27,912 bases of DNA from DATLAN01 sp035527455 (GTDB lineage Bacteria > Planctomycetota > Planctomycetia > Pirellulales > Thermoguttaceae): contig DATLAN010000300.1 in the NCBI GenBank assembly GCA_035527455.1, positions 1 to 27,912 on the forward strand, read 5' to 3'. The notes below the pieces were generated by a model. The model worked only from the letters and a program-made list of their open reading frames with translations. It made no database searches and was not told the DNA's origin. Each line of letters opens with the position of its first letter. Position 1 is the first letter of the stretch. The translations under genes and the position numbers were made by a program. Below, in pieces: positions 6,384 to 14,278 of this stretch.

Positions 6384-8105
6384 ATGAGCGACCAGAAACG
6401 GAAAGAAGACCGCGCCGGCGCGTCGGGCACGTCGTCCGGCGTCCACTTGGTGGAGAAGGCCGGATGGGGTGATTGGAGGAAGTACTTCTGGATGTCGGTC
6501 GGGGTGACGCTGTTCTGCACGGTCTACCTGGCCGAACCCTTCTCGCCGGCAGTCGTGCCAAACAAGCTGGAGAGCGGGCGGGACCAAGAGCAGGACGCGG
6601 CATCCGATCTTCGGGAACAAGCAAGCGGGCCGAGCCGGGAGCCGGTTTCCCCATCCGCTTCCGAGCCGCGGTCGATCGTCCTGACGCACCAGGGCAAGGC
6701 CGCCTTGGCCCTGTTCCTGCTCGCCGCGACCTGGTGGGTCTTCGAGGTCGTGCCCATCGGCGTGACCAGCATCGCCATCGGGGTGATCCAGGTCTTGTTC
6801 CTGATCCGACCGAAGAAGGTCGTGGTCAGCGTTCCGCAGGAAGTGCTGGCCGAGGGCCTGAAAAAGGGCGAGACCCTGACGGGCTCGTTTCTGGAGACGT
6901 TGTCGACGGCCCAGGTGGCGTTCGGCGATTTCATGTCGCCCTCGGTCTGGTTCATCATCGGCTCGATCACCTTCGGGATGGTCTTCTCCAAGACGGGCCT
7001 GACCAATCGGATGGCCTATCGGATGCTGGTGGTGGTGGGCGAGCGCACCAGCATGATCTATCTCGGCTGTTTCGTGATCACGGCCGGGCTGACCCTGATC
7101 ATGGCCCACACGGCCGTGGCCGCCACGATCTATCCGCTGCTGATGGCCATCTACGCCCTCTACACGGACGATGAAAGACCCACGCGTTTCGGCAAGGGGC
7201 TTTTCATCGGCATGGCTTTCGTGGCCGGGGCGGGAAGCATCATTACGTTGTTGGGGGCGGCGCGCGGCGCCGTGGCCATCGGATTCTTCAAGGAGATCGT
7301 CGGCCGCGAGATTTCGTTCTTCCAACTGACGTATTTCATGCTCCCCGTCGGCGGCACCATGGTCGTCCTGCTCTGGTTCTATTGCATGGTCGTGTTCAAG
7401 CCGGAAAAGAAGACGATTCCCGGGCTTCGCCAGCGGGCCAGATCCCTCCACGCGCGGCTCGGTCCGATCACCCGCAACGAGGTGCTCGCGCTGACGATCA
7501 TCCTTTCCGCCATCGCCGTGATGAGCATGCGATCGTTCATTCCCGTGCTGGCCGAGAACCTCGACAAGAGTGCGGTGATTCTCCTGGCCACGATCCTGTT
7601 CTTCGTTTTCCGAATCCTGTCGATCAAGGACCTCGAGGAGATCCCCTGGAACATCGTGCTGCTGTTCGGCGGGGCCATGAGCATCGGGTTTTGCCTGTGG
7701 GAAACGGGCGCCGCCGAGTGGATGGCGATCAAGTGGTTGGCGCTCTTCCGCGACGCGCCGGCGCTGGTGTTCATCCTGGGAACGGCCCTGTTCGTGCTGT
7801 TGATGACCAACCTGATCATGAACGTGGCCGCCATCGCCATTTCGCTGCCCGTGGCGCTGGTCATCGCTCCCTATCTGGACGTGGCGCCGGAGGTGATCCT
7901 GTTTTCCTGTCTGGCGACGGCGGGAATGCCTTTCCTGTTGTTGGTCGGCGCGGCCCCCAACGCGATCGCCTATGAAAGCAGACAGTTCACGTCGGGACAG
8001 TTCCTCATGGCCGGGATTCCCGCCAGCATCCTGTTGATGGTCGTGCTGGGGGTTTTCGTGGCGTTCGTTTGGCCCTTTATGAATATGCCGGTTTACGTTC
8101 GATAG
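6384..8105 (+). CDS. SLC13/DASS-family anion permease, probable sulfate transporter
   Basis: The 573-residue polytopic membrane protein has about 11-13 hydrophobic segments. A first helix (about 33-53) is followed by a hydrophilic insert (about 54-95) and the regular DASS core. Characteristic parts are S-V-W-F-I-I-G-S-I-T-F-G-M in the first half and M-N-V-A-A-I-A-I-S-L-P-V with C-L-A-T-A-G-M-P-F-L-L-L-V-G-A-A-P-N-A in the second, the repeat pattern binding Na+ and anion. Members carry dicarboxylates, sulfate or phosphate with sodium. Sulfate is the likely substrate here only because of the island downstream. No RCK/TrkA-C insert is visible; the preceding CBS protein may supply regulation in trans. 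A weak AGGGA lies about 15 bases before the ATG. Confidence 0.87.
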   Translation: MSDQKRKEDRAGASGTSSGVHLVEKAGWGDWRKYFWMSVGVTLFCTVYLAEPFSPAVVPNKLESGRDQEQDAASDLREQASGPSREPVSPSASEPRSIVLTHQGKAALALFLLAATWWVFEVVPIGVTSIAIGVIQVLFLIRPKKVVVSVPQEVLAEGLKKGETLTGSFLETLSTAQVAFGDFMSPSVWFIIGSITFGMVFSKTGLTNRMAYRMLVVVGERTSMIYLGCFVITAGLTLIMAHTAVAATIYPLLMAIYALYTDDERPTRFGKGLFIGMAFVAGAGSIITLLGAARGAVAIGFFKEIVGREISFFQLTYFMLPVGGTMVVLLWFYCMVVFKPEKKTIPGLRQRARSLHARLGPITRNEVLALTIILSAIAVMSMRSFIPVLAENLDKSAVILLATILFFVFRILSIKDLEEIPWNIVLLFGGAMSIGFCLWETGAAEWMAIKWLALFRDAPALVFILGTALFVLLMTNLIMNVAAIAISLPVALVIAPYLDVAPEVILFSCLATAGMPFLLLVGAAPNAIAYESRQFTSGQFLMAGIPASILLMVVLGVFVAFVWPFMNMPVYVR

Positions 8106-8135
8106 GAACTCACGCGTCGGAAGGCTCGCAGAATC

Positions 8136-8621
8136 ATGAACGACGATTCCCCGGGCACCTTGCGATTTCTCCCCGTCGGACTCGACGTTCGCGGCCGGGA
8201 TTGCGTGGTCGTCGGCGGCGGGAGCGTCGGGACGCGCAAGGCCGATACTCTGGCGCGGGCGGGAGCCGACGTCACGGTCGTTTCACCGGCGGTCACCGAG
8301 GAGCTGGCCGCCCGGATCGAAGCCGGCCGCATTTGCTGGGTGAGCGATTGCTTTCGGGAAGAGCATCTGAGCGGCGCCTTCCTTGTGGTTGCCGCCACGG
8401 ACGACGAAGCCCTCAATGCGACGGTTGCCCGTCTTGCCGGTAGGCGCGGCGCGTTGGTTTGCGACGCCTCGTCAGCCGACCGTTCGGCGGTGATTTTCGG
8501 GGCCCTGCTCCAACGCGACGAGGTCACCATCGCCGTCTTCACCGGCGGCCGCGATCCGGCCCAAGCCAGGAGCACACGCGACAAGATCGGAAAGCTGCTC
8601 GCCGACGGACGCAACTCGTAG
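8136..8621 (+). CDS. sirC: Precorrin-2 dehydrogenase (SirC/CysG-N type)
   Basis: The 161-residue protein has an N-terminal NAD-binding fold with V-V-V-G-G-G-S-V-G-T-R-K-A (24-36) and the later V-A-A-T-D-D-E-A-L-N and R-D-P-A-Q-A-R segments typical of siroheme synthase N-terminal domains. It oxidises precorrin-2 to sirohydrochlorin with NAD+. The length matches short stand-alone dehydrogenases (YlnF/SirC type) rather than full Met8/CysG, so a separate ferrochelatase may be needed elsewhere. It lies 30 bases after the permease, on the same strand, and converges on the CobA-HemD gene (34 bases between stops). Siroheme is the cofactor of DsrAB. Confidence 0.88.
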   Translation: MNDDSPGTLRFLPVGLDVRGRDCVVVGGGSVGTRKADTLARAGADVTVVSPAVTEELAARIEAGRICWVSDCFREEHLSGAFLVVAATDDEALNATVARLAGRRGALVCDASSADRSAVIFGALLQRDEVTIAVFTGGRDPAQARSTRDKIGKLLADGRNS

Positions 8622-8655
8622 ACCTTGACGATCGATTCGGAATGGAACCTCGAAG

Positions 8656-10182
8656 TCAAGGGTGTGCTCGCTCGACGCCGAGGATCGCGTCGACCAGTCC
8701 GGCCGCCGTGTGGGGAGAAGCCTCTGCCGCCGGCTCGTACCCCAGGTCGCGCAAGGCCGCGGAGGTCAGTGGGCTGATGCTCGCAAGTCGAACGCGTCGC
8801 AGCCCCTCGCCGTAAAGCCGAACCAGCGATCGGGCCGTGGCCGGGCTCGTGGCCGTCACCCAGTGGATCTCGCCGGAAGACAACGCCTCGGCGATATCCG
8901 GATCGGGAGCTTCTACGTCAACGCTGCTATAGACGACGATCTGGTCGACTTCGGCTCCGGCACCCTCCAACTCGTCGGCCAGCACCTGCCGACCCCGGCT
9001 CGCTCGGGCCAGCAGGAATCGTCGACCTTCGGCTTCGTCCACGAGAGCCCGAGCCAGCGACTCGGCGTTGAACTGCTCGGGCACCAGGTCGGCTTGAAGG
9101 TGGTATCGGGCCAACCGCTCGGCCGTACTCGATCCGACGGCCGCCAGCTTCGTGTGTCCCAGCCGGCGCACGTCGCGGCCCGACCCGAAGAACCGCCGGA
9201 AGAAATAGTCGACGCCGTTTCCGCTGGAGAATACCAGCCAGTCGTACTGATCGAGCCTTTCCAGCGCGGCGTCGACCGGTGCCCAATCCGGCGGATCGGT
9301 GATTTGGATGGCCGGTTGGGTCAGCACGTCGGCCCCCAAGGCGAACAGCCGATCGCTGAGCTTTTCGGAGGTGCCCGGCGACCCGGCGACCAGAACGCGT
9401 GTACCCAGCAAGGGGCGGGCGGCAAACCAGGAGCGTTGCGGAGCGCGGTCGACCACCTTGCCGACGACGAACAACGACGGGGGACGCAGCTTCTGCTGCT
9501 GGACGACTTCCGCGACGGTCTGAAGCGTACAGCGGACCATCTGCTGCCGGGTCCGCGTACACCATCGGACGATTGCGACGGGCGTGTCGGGCGGCTTTCC
9601 GTGCTCGATCAGCGCCCGGCTCCACTCGGCGGCCCTTCGCACCCCCATGTAGAAAATCAGGGTGCCGGGGAATTCCGCCAAGACGCCGTAGTCCAGGCAG
9701 GAGTTCGTCTTGGCGCGGCGCTCCTGACCGGCAATCAGCGCGACGGCCGACGCGTCGTCGTGATGGGTGATGGGGATCTCGCAGTAGGCGGCCACGGCAA
9801 GACCGGACGTGATTCCCGGGACGATCTCGAACGGGATCCCGGCTTCGCGCAACGGCTCGATTTCGTCGGTACCGCGGCCGAAAACCGACGGATCGCCCCC
9901 CTTGAGCCGCACGACGATCTTGCCGCTTCGAGCCCCCTGGAGCATTCGGGCGACGATCTGATCGGGAGAAAGGGCACGCCCGGTGCTGTGGTGGCCCAGG
10001 CAGACCAACTCGGCGGAAGCCGAGGCGTGCTCCAATGTGGCGGGATTGACAAGATAGTCGTACAAAACCAGGTCGGCCCGGGCGAGGCACTCGACGCCGC
10101 GCAACGTGATCAGGCCGGGATCACCGGGACCGGCGCCCACCAGGTACACGATGCCGGGGGCATGACTCGATGCGTTGGTCAT
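8656..10182 (-). CDS. cobA-hemD: Fused uroporphyrinogen-III methyltransferase / uroporphyrinogen-III synthase
   Basis: The 508-residue protein starts with a SAM-dependent uroporphyrinogen-III C-methyltransferase: V-Y-L-V-G-A-G-P-G-D-P-G-L-I-T (12-26), V-V-R-L-K-G-G-D-P-S-V-F-G-R-G (90-104), P-G-I-T-S-G (122-127). From about residue 260 it continues as HemD (L-L-G-T-R-V-L-V-A-G-S, later W-L-V-F-S-S-G-N-G-V-D-Y-F-F and A-V-G-S-S-T-A-E-R-L). Together they make uroporphyrinogen III from hydroxymethylbilane and methylate it to precorrin-2, the substrate of the convergent SirC. The ATG at 10182 directly precedes the methyltransferase domain; an upstream TTG at 10266 would add 28 residues without family likeness. 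No clear ribosome binding site is seen for either start. The fusion also supplies heme precursors, so the gene is not specific to sulfate reduction. Confidence 0.92.
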   Translation of the reverse strand: MTNASSHAPGIVYLVGAGPGDPGLITLRGVECLARADLVLYDYLVNPATLEHASASAELVCLGHHSTGRALSPDQIVARMLQGARSGKIVVRLKGGDPSVFGRGTDEIEPLREAGIPFEIVPGITSGLAVAAYCEIPITHHDDASAVALIAGQERRAKTNSCLDYGVLAEFPGTLIFYMGVRRAAEWSRALIEHGKPPDTPVAIVRWCTRTRQQMVRCTLQTVAEVVQQQKLRPPSLFVVGKVVDRAPQRSWFAARPLLGTRVLVAGSPGTSEKLSDRLFALGADVLTQPAIQITDPPDWAPVDAALERLDQYDWLVFSSGNGVDYFFRRFFGSGRDVRRLGHTKLAAVGSSTAERLARYHLQADLVPEQFNAESLARALVDEAEGRRFLLARASRGRQVLADELEGAGAEVDQIVVYSSVDVEAPDPDIAEALSSGEIHWVTATSPATARSLVRLYGEGLRRVRLASISPLTSAALRDLGYEPAAEASPHTAAGLVDAILGVERAHP

Positions 10183-10287
10183 GTGCTGAGTTGAAAAGGC
10201 TTCGGTGGAAAGAACACCTTTCCAACTGTAGACGGATTCCGGAAGAACGACAAGGTCGTCGGCCAAACGGCCCCGCTCGGCGGAGCC

Positions 10288-10689
10288 TTACAGGGCCGAC
10301 ATCAGGATGGCTCGGACGATGTCGCCGATGGAGATCATTCCCACGACCTCTCCGTCCCTGAGGACGGGAAGATGGCGGAAGTGGTTCTTGGTCATCAGGG
10401 CCATGCACTGCTTGACGGTCTTTTCGGCAGAGACGCACTGAACCTCGGTAGTCATGACCTCCCTGATTTGGGTATCCTTGGATTGCTTTCCTTCCAAGAT
10501 GATTTTGCGGGCGTAGTCCCGTTCCGAGAAGATCCCGACGAGCTTCCCGTCCTCCAGGACGAGCAGAGCACCGATCTTGGCTTCGGACAGGATTCTCAGG
10601 GCGTCGATGACTTTGGCGTCGGGCGTGGTGGAGAAGACCTGTGTGCCTTTCGAGTCGAGAAGTTCCTGGACCGTGATATCTACGGACAT
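10288..10689 (-). CDS. Stand-alone CBS-domain-pair protein
   Basis: The 133-residue protein is almost entirely two CBS motifs: the first about residues 7-62 (V-F-S-T-T-P-D-A-K-V-I-D-A-L ... K-L-V-G-I-F-S-E-R-D-Y-A-R-K), the second about 75-131 (I-R-E-V-M-T-T-E-V-Q-C-V ... E-V-V-G-M-I-S-I-G-D-I-V). The S-E-R-D-Y and I-G-D-I-V ends are the usual ribose-binding positions of adenine-nucleotide-binding pairs. TAGGAG stands a few bases before the ATG. It lies about 105 bases upstream of cobA-hemD on the same strand and diverges from aprBA. It may report AMP/ATP or SAM levels to a partner not visible here. Confidence 0.85.
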   Translation of the reverse strand: MSVDITVQELLDSKGTQVFSTTPDAKVIDALRILSEAKIGALLVLEDGKLVGIFSERDYARKIILEGKQSKDTQIREVMTTEVQCVSAEKTVKQCMALMTKNHFRHLPVLRDGEVVGMISIGDIVRAILMSAL

Positions 10690-10847
10690 GTCTGACTCCT
10701 ACAGAAGAAGCTCGATCAGCCGATCAGTCTGCAGCCCACGCTGAACAATTCCCGAGCGGCCCAATCGTGAGCCTATCCGACCGTGCAGCCAAGTCAAGGG
10801 GGTCCTGGGGCCGCCCCGCGGGTTTCCGTGTGGCGCAGCGGAATCCC

Positions 10848-10896
10848 GTGAGTTTCCGGCCGAGATCGCTGCTGCGTCCGGCATCGCGAAACTCAC
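10848..10896. repeat. Inverted repeat GTGAGTTTC/GAAACTCAC
   Basis: Perfect 9-base arms (10848-10856 and 10888-10896) are separated by 31 bases that contain further partial pairing. It lies between the divergent CBS gene and aprB. It could be a structured leader or a spaced operator. Confidence 0.4.
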
Positions 10897-11109
10897 AAGC
10901 GGTACATGTGCGGCGTGTTAGGGCAAATCGCCCCGATCGCTTCAGTTTGGCATGCGTATTGCTCGAAGCCTGAGACCAAAAAGCGGGGCGGTCTGCGCCG
11001 AGGGAACTTCGAAAGGAGGAGTTGCCTTTCCGATTTTTCTTTTGGGCCGCCCCTTTACTGCTGGAGAGAGATTGCGAAGGAGACTTCAGCGCGAAAGGAT
11101 TGCAGGGCC

Positions 11110-11137
11110 TTGACGCAAGTGTTTTTTGCGGTACAAA
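11110..11137 (+). promoter_or_regulatory. Probable aprBA promoter with overlapping inverted repeat
   Basis: TTGACG (11110-11115, five of six consensus bases) and TACAAA (11132-11137, four of six) are 16 bases apart. The spacer is overlapped by the inverted repeat CGCAA (11114-11118)/TTGCG (11126-11130), and a further short palindrome GCTTG-GA-CAAGC lies at 11143-11154, near the expected start. This arrangement would suit a repressor or activator. The transcript would have a leader of about 175 bases before aprB. Confidence 0.45.
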
Positions 11138-11319
11138 GAAAGGCTTGGACAAGCATTGCAGCATTTCAGTTTCCGCCGTTCGCGCGTTTTCGGAGAATAT
11201 GCGGCGGTCCGGGCCATGTGTCTGCAGCGAGGCGCCTCTGGCCGGAGGATACCTTGCGGCAAAAGGTTGAATCAGGTTATCGAGGATACTTTATCTGACT
11301 AGTAAGGGAGAAATGGAAG

Positions 11320-11787
11320 ATGCCGAGTTACGTGATTCCGGACAAATGTGACGGGTGCAAGGCGCTCGACAAGACGGCTTGTCAGCACATTTGCCCGAAC
11401 GATTTGATGGTTCTGGACAAAGAGACCATGAAGGCCTACAACCAGGACCCGCAGATGTGCTGGGAGTGTTACAGTTGCGTCAAAATTTGCCCGACGCAGG
11501 CAGTCGAGGTGCGCGGCTACGCCGACTTCGTGCCGATGGGTGCCAGCGTGACCGCGATGCGCAGCACCGAGGACATCATGTGGACCGTCCAGTTCCGCAG
11601 CAAGGAGATCAAGCCGAAGCGGTTCAAGTTCCCGATCCGGCGAGGAGTCGAGGAAGGCAAAGCACAGCCGTTCGATCACTATCCCACGGGCGACGACGAT
11701 CTGAAGAGCCCGACGTTGATGTGCGAGCCGGCCGGTCTGAATACCGAGAAGGGGCCGGTCAGGTTGGACAAGATCCCGACGCTTTAG
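11320..11787 (+). CDS. aprB: Adenylylsulfate reductase beta subunit
   Basis: The 155-residue iron-sulfur subunit transfers electrons to the FAD in AprA for reduction of APS to sulfite and AMP in the cytoplasm. Two [4Fe-4S] sites are complete: C10, C13, C21, C25 and C47, C50, C53, C57, with the AprB-specific D-K-C-D-G-C and M-C-W-E-C-Y-S-C segments. The C-terminal tail (about 85-155), which wraps around AprA in known structures, is present, so length is normal. AGGGAG lies about ten bases before the ATG. aprA follows after 65 bases. It is the first gene of the island. Confidence 0.98.
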   Translation: MPSYVIPDKCDGCKALDKTACQHICPNDLMVLDKETMKAYNQDPQMCWECYSCVKICPTQAVEVRGYADFVPMGASVTAMRSTEDIMWTVQFRSKEIKPKRFKFPIRRGVEEGKAQPFDHYPTGDDDLKSPTLMCEPAGLNTEKGPVRLDKIPTL

Positions 11788-11852
11788 TCGGACGCGTTTC
11801 GTTCAAGGGTCTATTCACTTCGGCAAAGAAACTCTAAGGAGATTAAGGGACA

Positions 11853-13745
11853 ATGGCGGATTTCGAAACGGTAACGGTCGAAACGGACCTGCTGATCTGC
11901 GGCGGCGGGATGGCCGCGTGCGGAGCGGCAGTGGAAGCCAGCTATTGGGCAAAGAAGAACGGGTTGAAGGTCACGCTGGTCGATAAGGCGGCCATGGATC
12001 GGTCCGGCGCGGTCGCGATGGGCCTCTCGGCCATCAACCAGTACGTGGACCTCAACAGCGGAAACAACACGCTGAAAGACTACGTCGATTACGTTCGCAA
12101 CGACCTGATGGGAATCACCCGCGAGGACCTCGTGGTCAGCATCGCACGCCACGTGGACTCGACGGTCCACCTGTTCGAGAAGTGGGGCCTGCCCATCTGG
12201 ACGGACGCCGACGGCAAGTACGTCCACGAAGGCCGTTGGCAGTTGATGATCAACGGCGAGTCGTACAAGGTGATCGTCGCGGAAGCGGCCAAGAACGCCC
12301 TGGCCGAGGCGGGCGGAGAGTACTTCGAGCGCGTCTTCATCACTCACCCCCTGGTCCAGGACGGCAAGTGCGTGGGCGCCATCGGCTTCAGCGTCCGCGA
12401 AAACAAGGTTTACGTATTCAAAGCCAAGGCCACGTTGTGCGCCATGGGCGGAGCGGTCCACGTGTTCAAGCCGCGTTCGACCGGCGAGGGCTTCGGCCGC
12501 TCCTGGTATCCGCCGTTCAACTCGGGCGCCAGCGCCTTCTTCACCATCTACGGCGGTGCCGAGATGACCTGCCAAGAGGTCCGGTTCATCCCGGTCCGCT
12601 TCAAGGACGCCTACGGGCCGGTCGGTGCCTGGTTCCTGCTGTTCAAGGCGATTGCCACCAACGCGCAGGGCGGCAACTACATGCTGGATAACGCCGACGA
12701 GTTGGAGAAGTGGGTTCCTTACGGCAAGGTCAAGCCGCGCCCGGCCAACATCCGCAACTGGCTGATGATGCTCGACGTGATGGACGGCAAGAGCCCGATC
12801 TACATGCAGACGCACGAAGCGATCCAGCGGATCGTCGACACGGCCCCCGACGAAAAGACGGCCAAGAAGAAGCTCCGCGAGCTGGAATCGGAGGCCTGGG
12901 AAGACTTCCTCGACATGACCATCTCGCAGGCCATCCTTTGGGCCGCGACCAATACCGAGCCCGAGGTCAGGCCTTCCGAGATCATGGCCTGCGATCCGTA
13001 CTTCATCGGTTCGCACTCGGGTGCCTCGGGTGCCTGGGTTTCGGGTCCGGAGGATCTCCAGACGGCCGAGACGAAAGACGAGTACTGCTGGGGTCCCCCG
13101 CACATGACGACCGTTGCGGGCATGTTCGCCGCGGGCGACGCCTCGGGTGCCTCCAGCCACAAGTTCTCGTCCGGTTCGCACGCCGAGGGACGTATCGCCG
13201 CCAAGGCCGCGATCTCCTACATCGTCGACAACAACGAGGCCCCGGTCGTCGACCAGGCCGACGTCGACGCTCTGACGGCGGAGATCCTCAAGCCGCTGGA
13301 TATGTTCCAGCAGCACAAAGGCGCCACCACCGATCCGGACATCAACCCCAACTACATCCGTCCCACGCAGTTCATGTACCGGCTGCAGAAGATCATGGAC
13401 GAGTACGCGGGCGGCGTGTCCAGTCAGTTCAAGACCAGCGACAAGCTGCTCGAGCGGGGGATGGAACTGTTGACCTTCCTCAAGGAAGACTCCGCCAACC
13501 TCGCCGCGCAGAACCTTCACGAACTGATGCGGTGCTGGGAAAACGTCCACCGGATGTACCAGGCGGATGCCCACATGCGTTCGATCCTCTTCCGCGAGGA
13601 GACGCGTTGGCCGGGCTACTACTTCCGTGCCGACAAGCCGAACATGGACAACGACAACTGGCTCGCCTTCTGCAACTGCAAGTACGACAAGAACAACGGC
13701 GAGTGGACCATGATGAAGAAGCCCGTGAAGTACATTTCAGGGTAA
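11853..13745 (+). CDS. aprA: Adenylylsulfate reductase alpha subunit
   Basis: The 630-residue FAD protein is the catalytic subunit for APS reduction. The N-terminal FAD-binding motif I-C-G-G-G-M-A-A-C-G-A (15-25) is followed by the typical D-R-S-G-A-V-A-M-G-L-S-A-I-N (49-62). Trp218 (R-S-W-Y-P-P), Arg244 (Q-E-V-R-F) and His388 (G-S-H-S-G) sit in segments that carry active-site residues of Archaeoglobus AprA (W234, R265, H398). The second FAD segment, A-A-G-D-A-S-G, lies at 426-432. Some SRB homologues are about 30 residues longer, but the frame is intact and ends with a usual C-terminus. AAGGAG precedes the ATG. A terminator-like hairpin follows the stop. Neither aprM nor a sat gene is directly beside it. 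Confidence 0.98.
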   Translation: MADFETVTVETDLLICGGGMAACGAAVEASYWAKKNGLKVTLVDKAAMDRSGAVAMGLSAINQYVDLNSGNNTLKDYVDYVRNDLMGITREDLVVSIARHVDSTVHLFEKWGLPIWTDADGKYVHEGRWQLMINGESYKVIVAEAAKNALAEAGGEYFERVFITHPLVQDGKCVGAIGFSVRENKVYVFKAKATLCAMGGAVHVFKPRSTGEGFGRSWYPPFNSGASAFFTIYGGAEMTCQEVRFIPVRFKDAYGPVGAWFLLFKAIATNAQGGNYMLDNADELEKWVPYGKVKPRPANIRNWLMMLDVMDGKSPIYMQTHEAIQRIVDTAPDEKTAKKKLRELESEAWEDFLDMTISQAILWAATNTEPEVRPSEIMACDPYFIGSHSGASGAWVSGPEDLQTAETKDEYCWGPPHMTTVAGMFAAGDASGASSHKFSSGSHAEGRIAAKAAISYIVDNNEAPVVDQADVDALTAEILKPLDMFQQHKGATTDPDINPNYIRPTQFMYRLQKIMDEYAGGVSSQFKTSDKLLERGMELLTFLKEDSANLAAQNLHELMRCWENVHRMYQADAHMRSILFREETRWPGYYFRADKPNMDNDNWLAFCNCKYDKNNGEWTMMKKPVKYISG

Positions 13746-13779
13746 GGCTTCCGATTCCGGTTCCGGTTTCGAGTTTTGC

Positions 13780-13823
13780 GGATCTTCGGGCGTCGCCCGG
13801 CGGCGCCCGAAGGTCCCGTTTTT
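13780..13823 (+). terminator. Rho-independent terminator-like hairpin after aprA
   Basis: A 13-base stem (13780-13792 with 13804-13816, one G-U pair) encloses an 11-base loop, and T5 follows at 13819-13823 after a three-base gap. It begins about 35 bases after the aprA stop and would end or attenuate the aprBA transcript, separating it from the zinc-ribbon, ykgJ and qmo genes. Confidence 0.62.
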
Positions 13824-13908
13824 CGACGCTTTTTGCGTTCGGTTGTCCGCAGGGAACGTCGATTCGCGCGGCCCCGGCCGGGCATCGGGCAGTTTCCATC
13901 GGCTGAGT

Positions 13909-13976
13909 GAAAGACCCCGTTTAGATCGAAAGACCCCGTTTAGATCGAAAGACCCCATTTAGATCGAAAGACCCCG
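13909..13976. repeat. 19-bp tandem repeat, 3.5 copies, between aprA and the zinc-ribbon gene
   Basis: The unit GAAAGACCCCGTTTAGATC occurs at 13909-13927, 13928-13946 and 13947-13965 (one G-to-A change), and its first ten bases recur at 13966-13975. The array stops ten bases before the next start codon. No spacers separate the units, so it is not CRISPR. It could be an iterated protein-binding site or slippage product placed exactly where the promoter of the following genes should be. Confidence 0.92.
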
Positions 13977-13985
13977 AGTGGCCCT

Positions 13986-14267
13986 ATGGCGGATACTCCT
14001 GCGACCTGCCCACATTGCGGATCAAGGCTGAAGAAGTGGCTCGTGCCGGAGGGGGCCAGTTGGGAGGAAGAGTTCTTCTACGTCTGCTTCAACGACGACT
14101 GCCCGTACTACAAGCAGGGCTGGGAGTGGATGAAGGAGCAATACAATCAGACGGCTTCGTATCGATACATGCTCAACCCGGCCACCGGCGCGTCGTCGAT
14201 GATTCCGGTCTGGTCGGACGACGCCACTCGACAGATGATCGTCGAGGACACAGAAGAGGATACCTAA
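13986..14267 (+). CDS. Small zinc-ribbon protein (ogr/Delta-like type) of the apr-qmo locus
   Basis: The 93-residue protein has a C2C2 zinc-ribbon: C8-P-H-C11 and C34-F-N-D-D-C39, separated by an acidic and aromatic strand. The C-terminal half (W-E-W-M-K-E-Q-Y-N-Q-T-A-S-Y-R-Y) is probably helical, followed by an acidic tail. The pattern recalls ogr/Delta-like zinc-finger proteins, but it is most likely a locus-specific small protein rather than a phage activator. The ribosome binding site is weak. It precedes the YkgJ-like gene by 11 bases. A role in Apr/Qmo assembly, metal delivery or regulation is inference from position. Confidence 0.8.
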   Translation: MADTPATCPHCGSRLKKWLVPEGASWEEEFFYVCFNDDCPYYKQGWEWMKEQYNQTASYRYMLNPATGASSMIPVWSDDATRQMIVEDTEEDT

Positions 14268-14278
14268 GGAGAAGGCCG

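Larger units (their letters stand above)
10690..11319. other. 630-bp control region between CBS gene and aprBA
   Basis: No convincing gene is present. Open frames on both strands (10724-11164 - and 10906-11298 +) overlap each other, are rich in Arg, Ser, Pro and Cys, and lack recognisable domains. The region holds an inverted repeat at 10848-10896, a promoter-like pair at 11110-11137 and a long 5' leader before aprB. Its length suggests it carries regulation of the whole sulfate-reduction island. Confidence 0.55.

Noticed and set aside
6342..7451. 369-codon - strand frame antisense to the SLC13 permease
   Set aside because: His-, Asp-, Arg- and Gln-rich shadow of a membrane protein gene.
10724..11298. 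Overlapping open frames on both strands in the aprB upstream region
   Set aside because: They overlap each other, lack ribosome binding sites and family likeness, and the region shows promoter and inverted-repeat structure instead.
11811..13574. 587-codon - strand frame antisense to aprA
   Set aside because: Shadow of aprA; rich in His, Arg, Asp and Val without recognisable family.
13909..13976. CRISPR array
   Set aside because: The 19-bp units abut directly, with no spacers and no cas genes nearby.
13986..14267. Zinc-ribbon protein as a prophage ogr/Delta activator
   Set aside because: Only the cysteine pattern is shared; no phage gene is in the window and the gene sits tightly with ykgJ and qmo.
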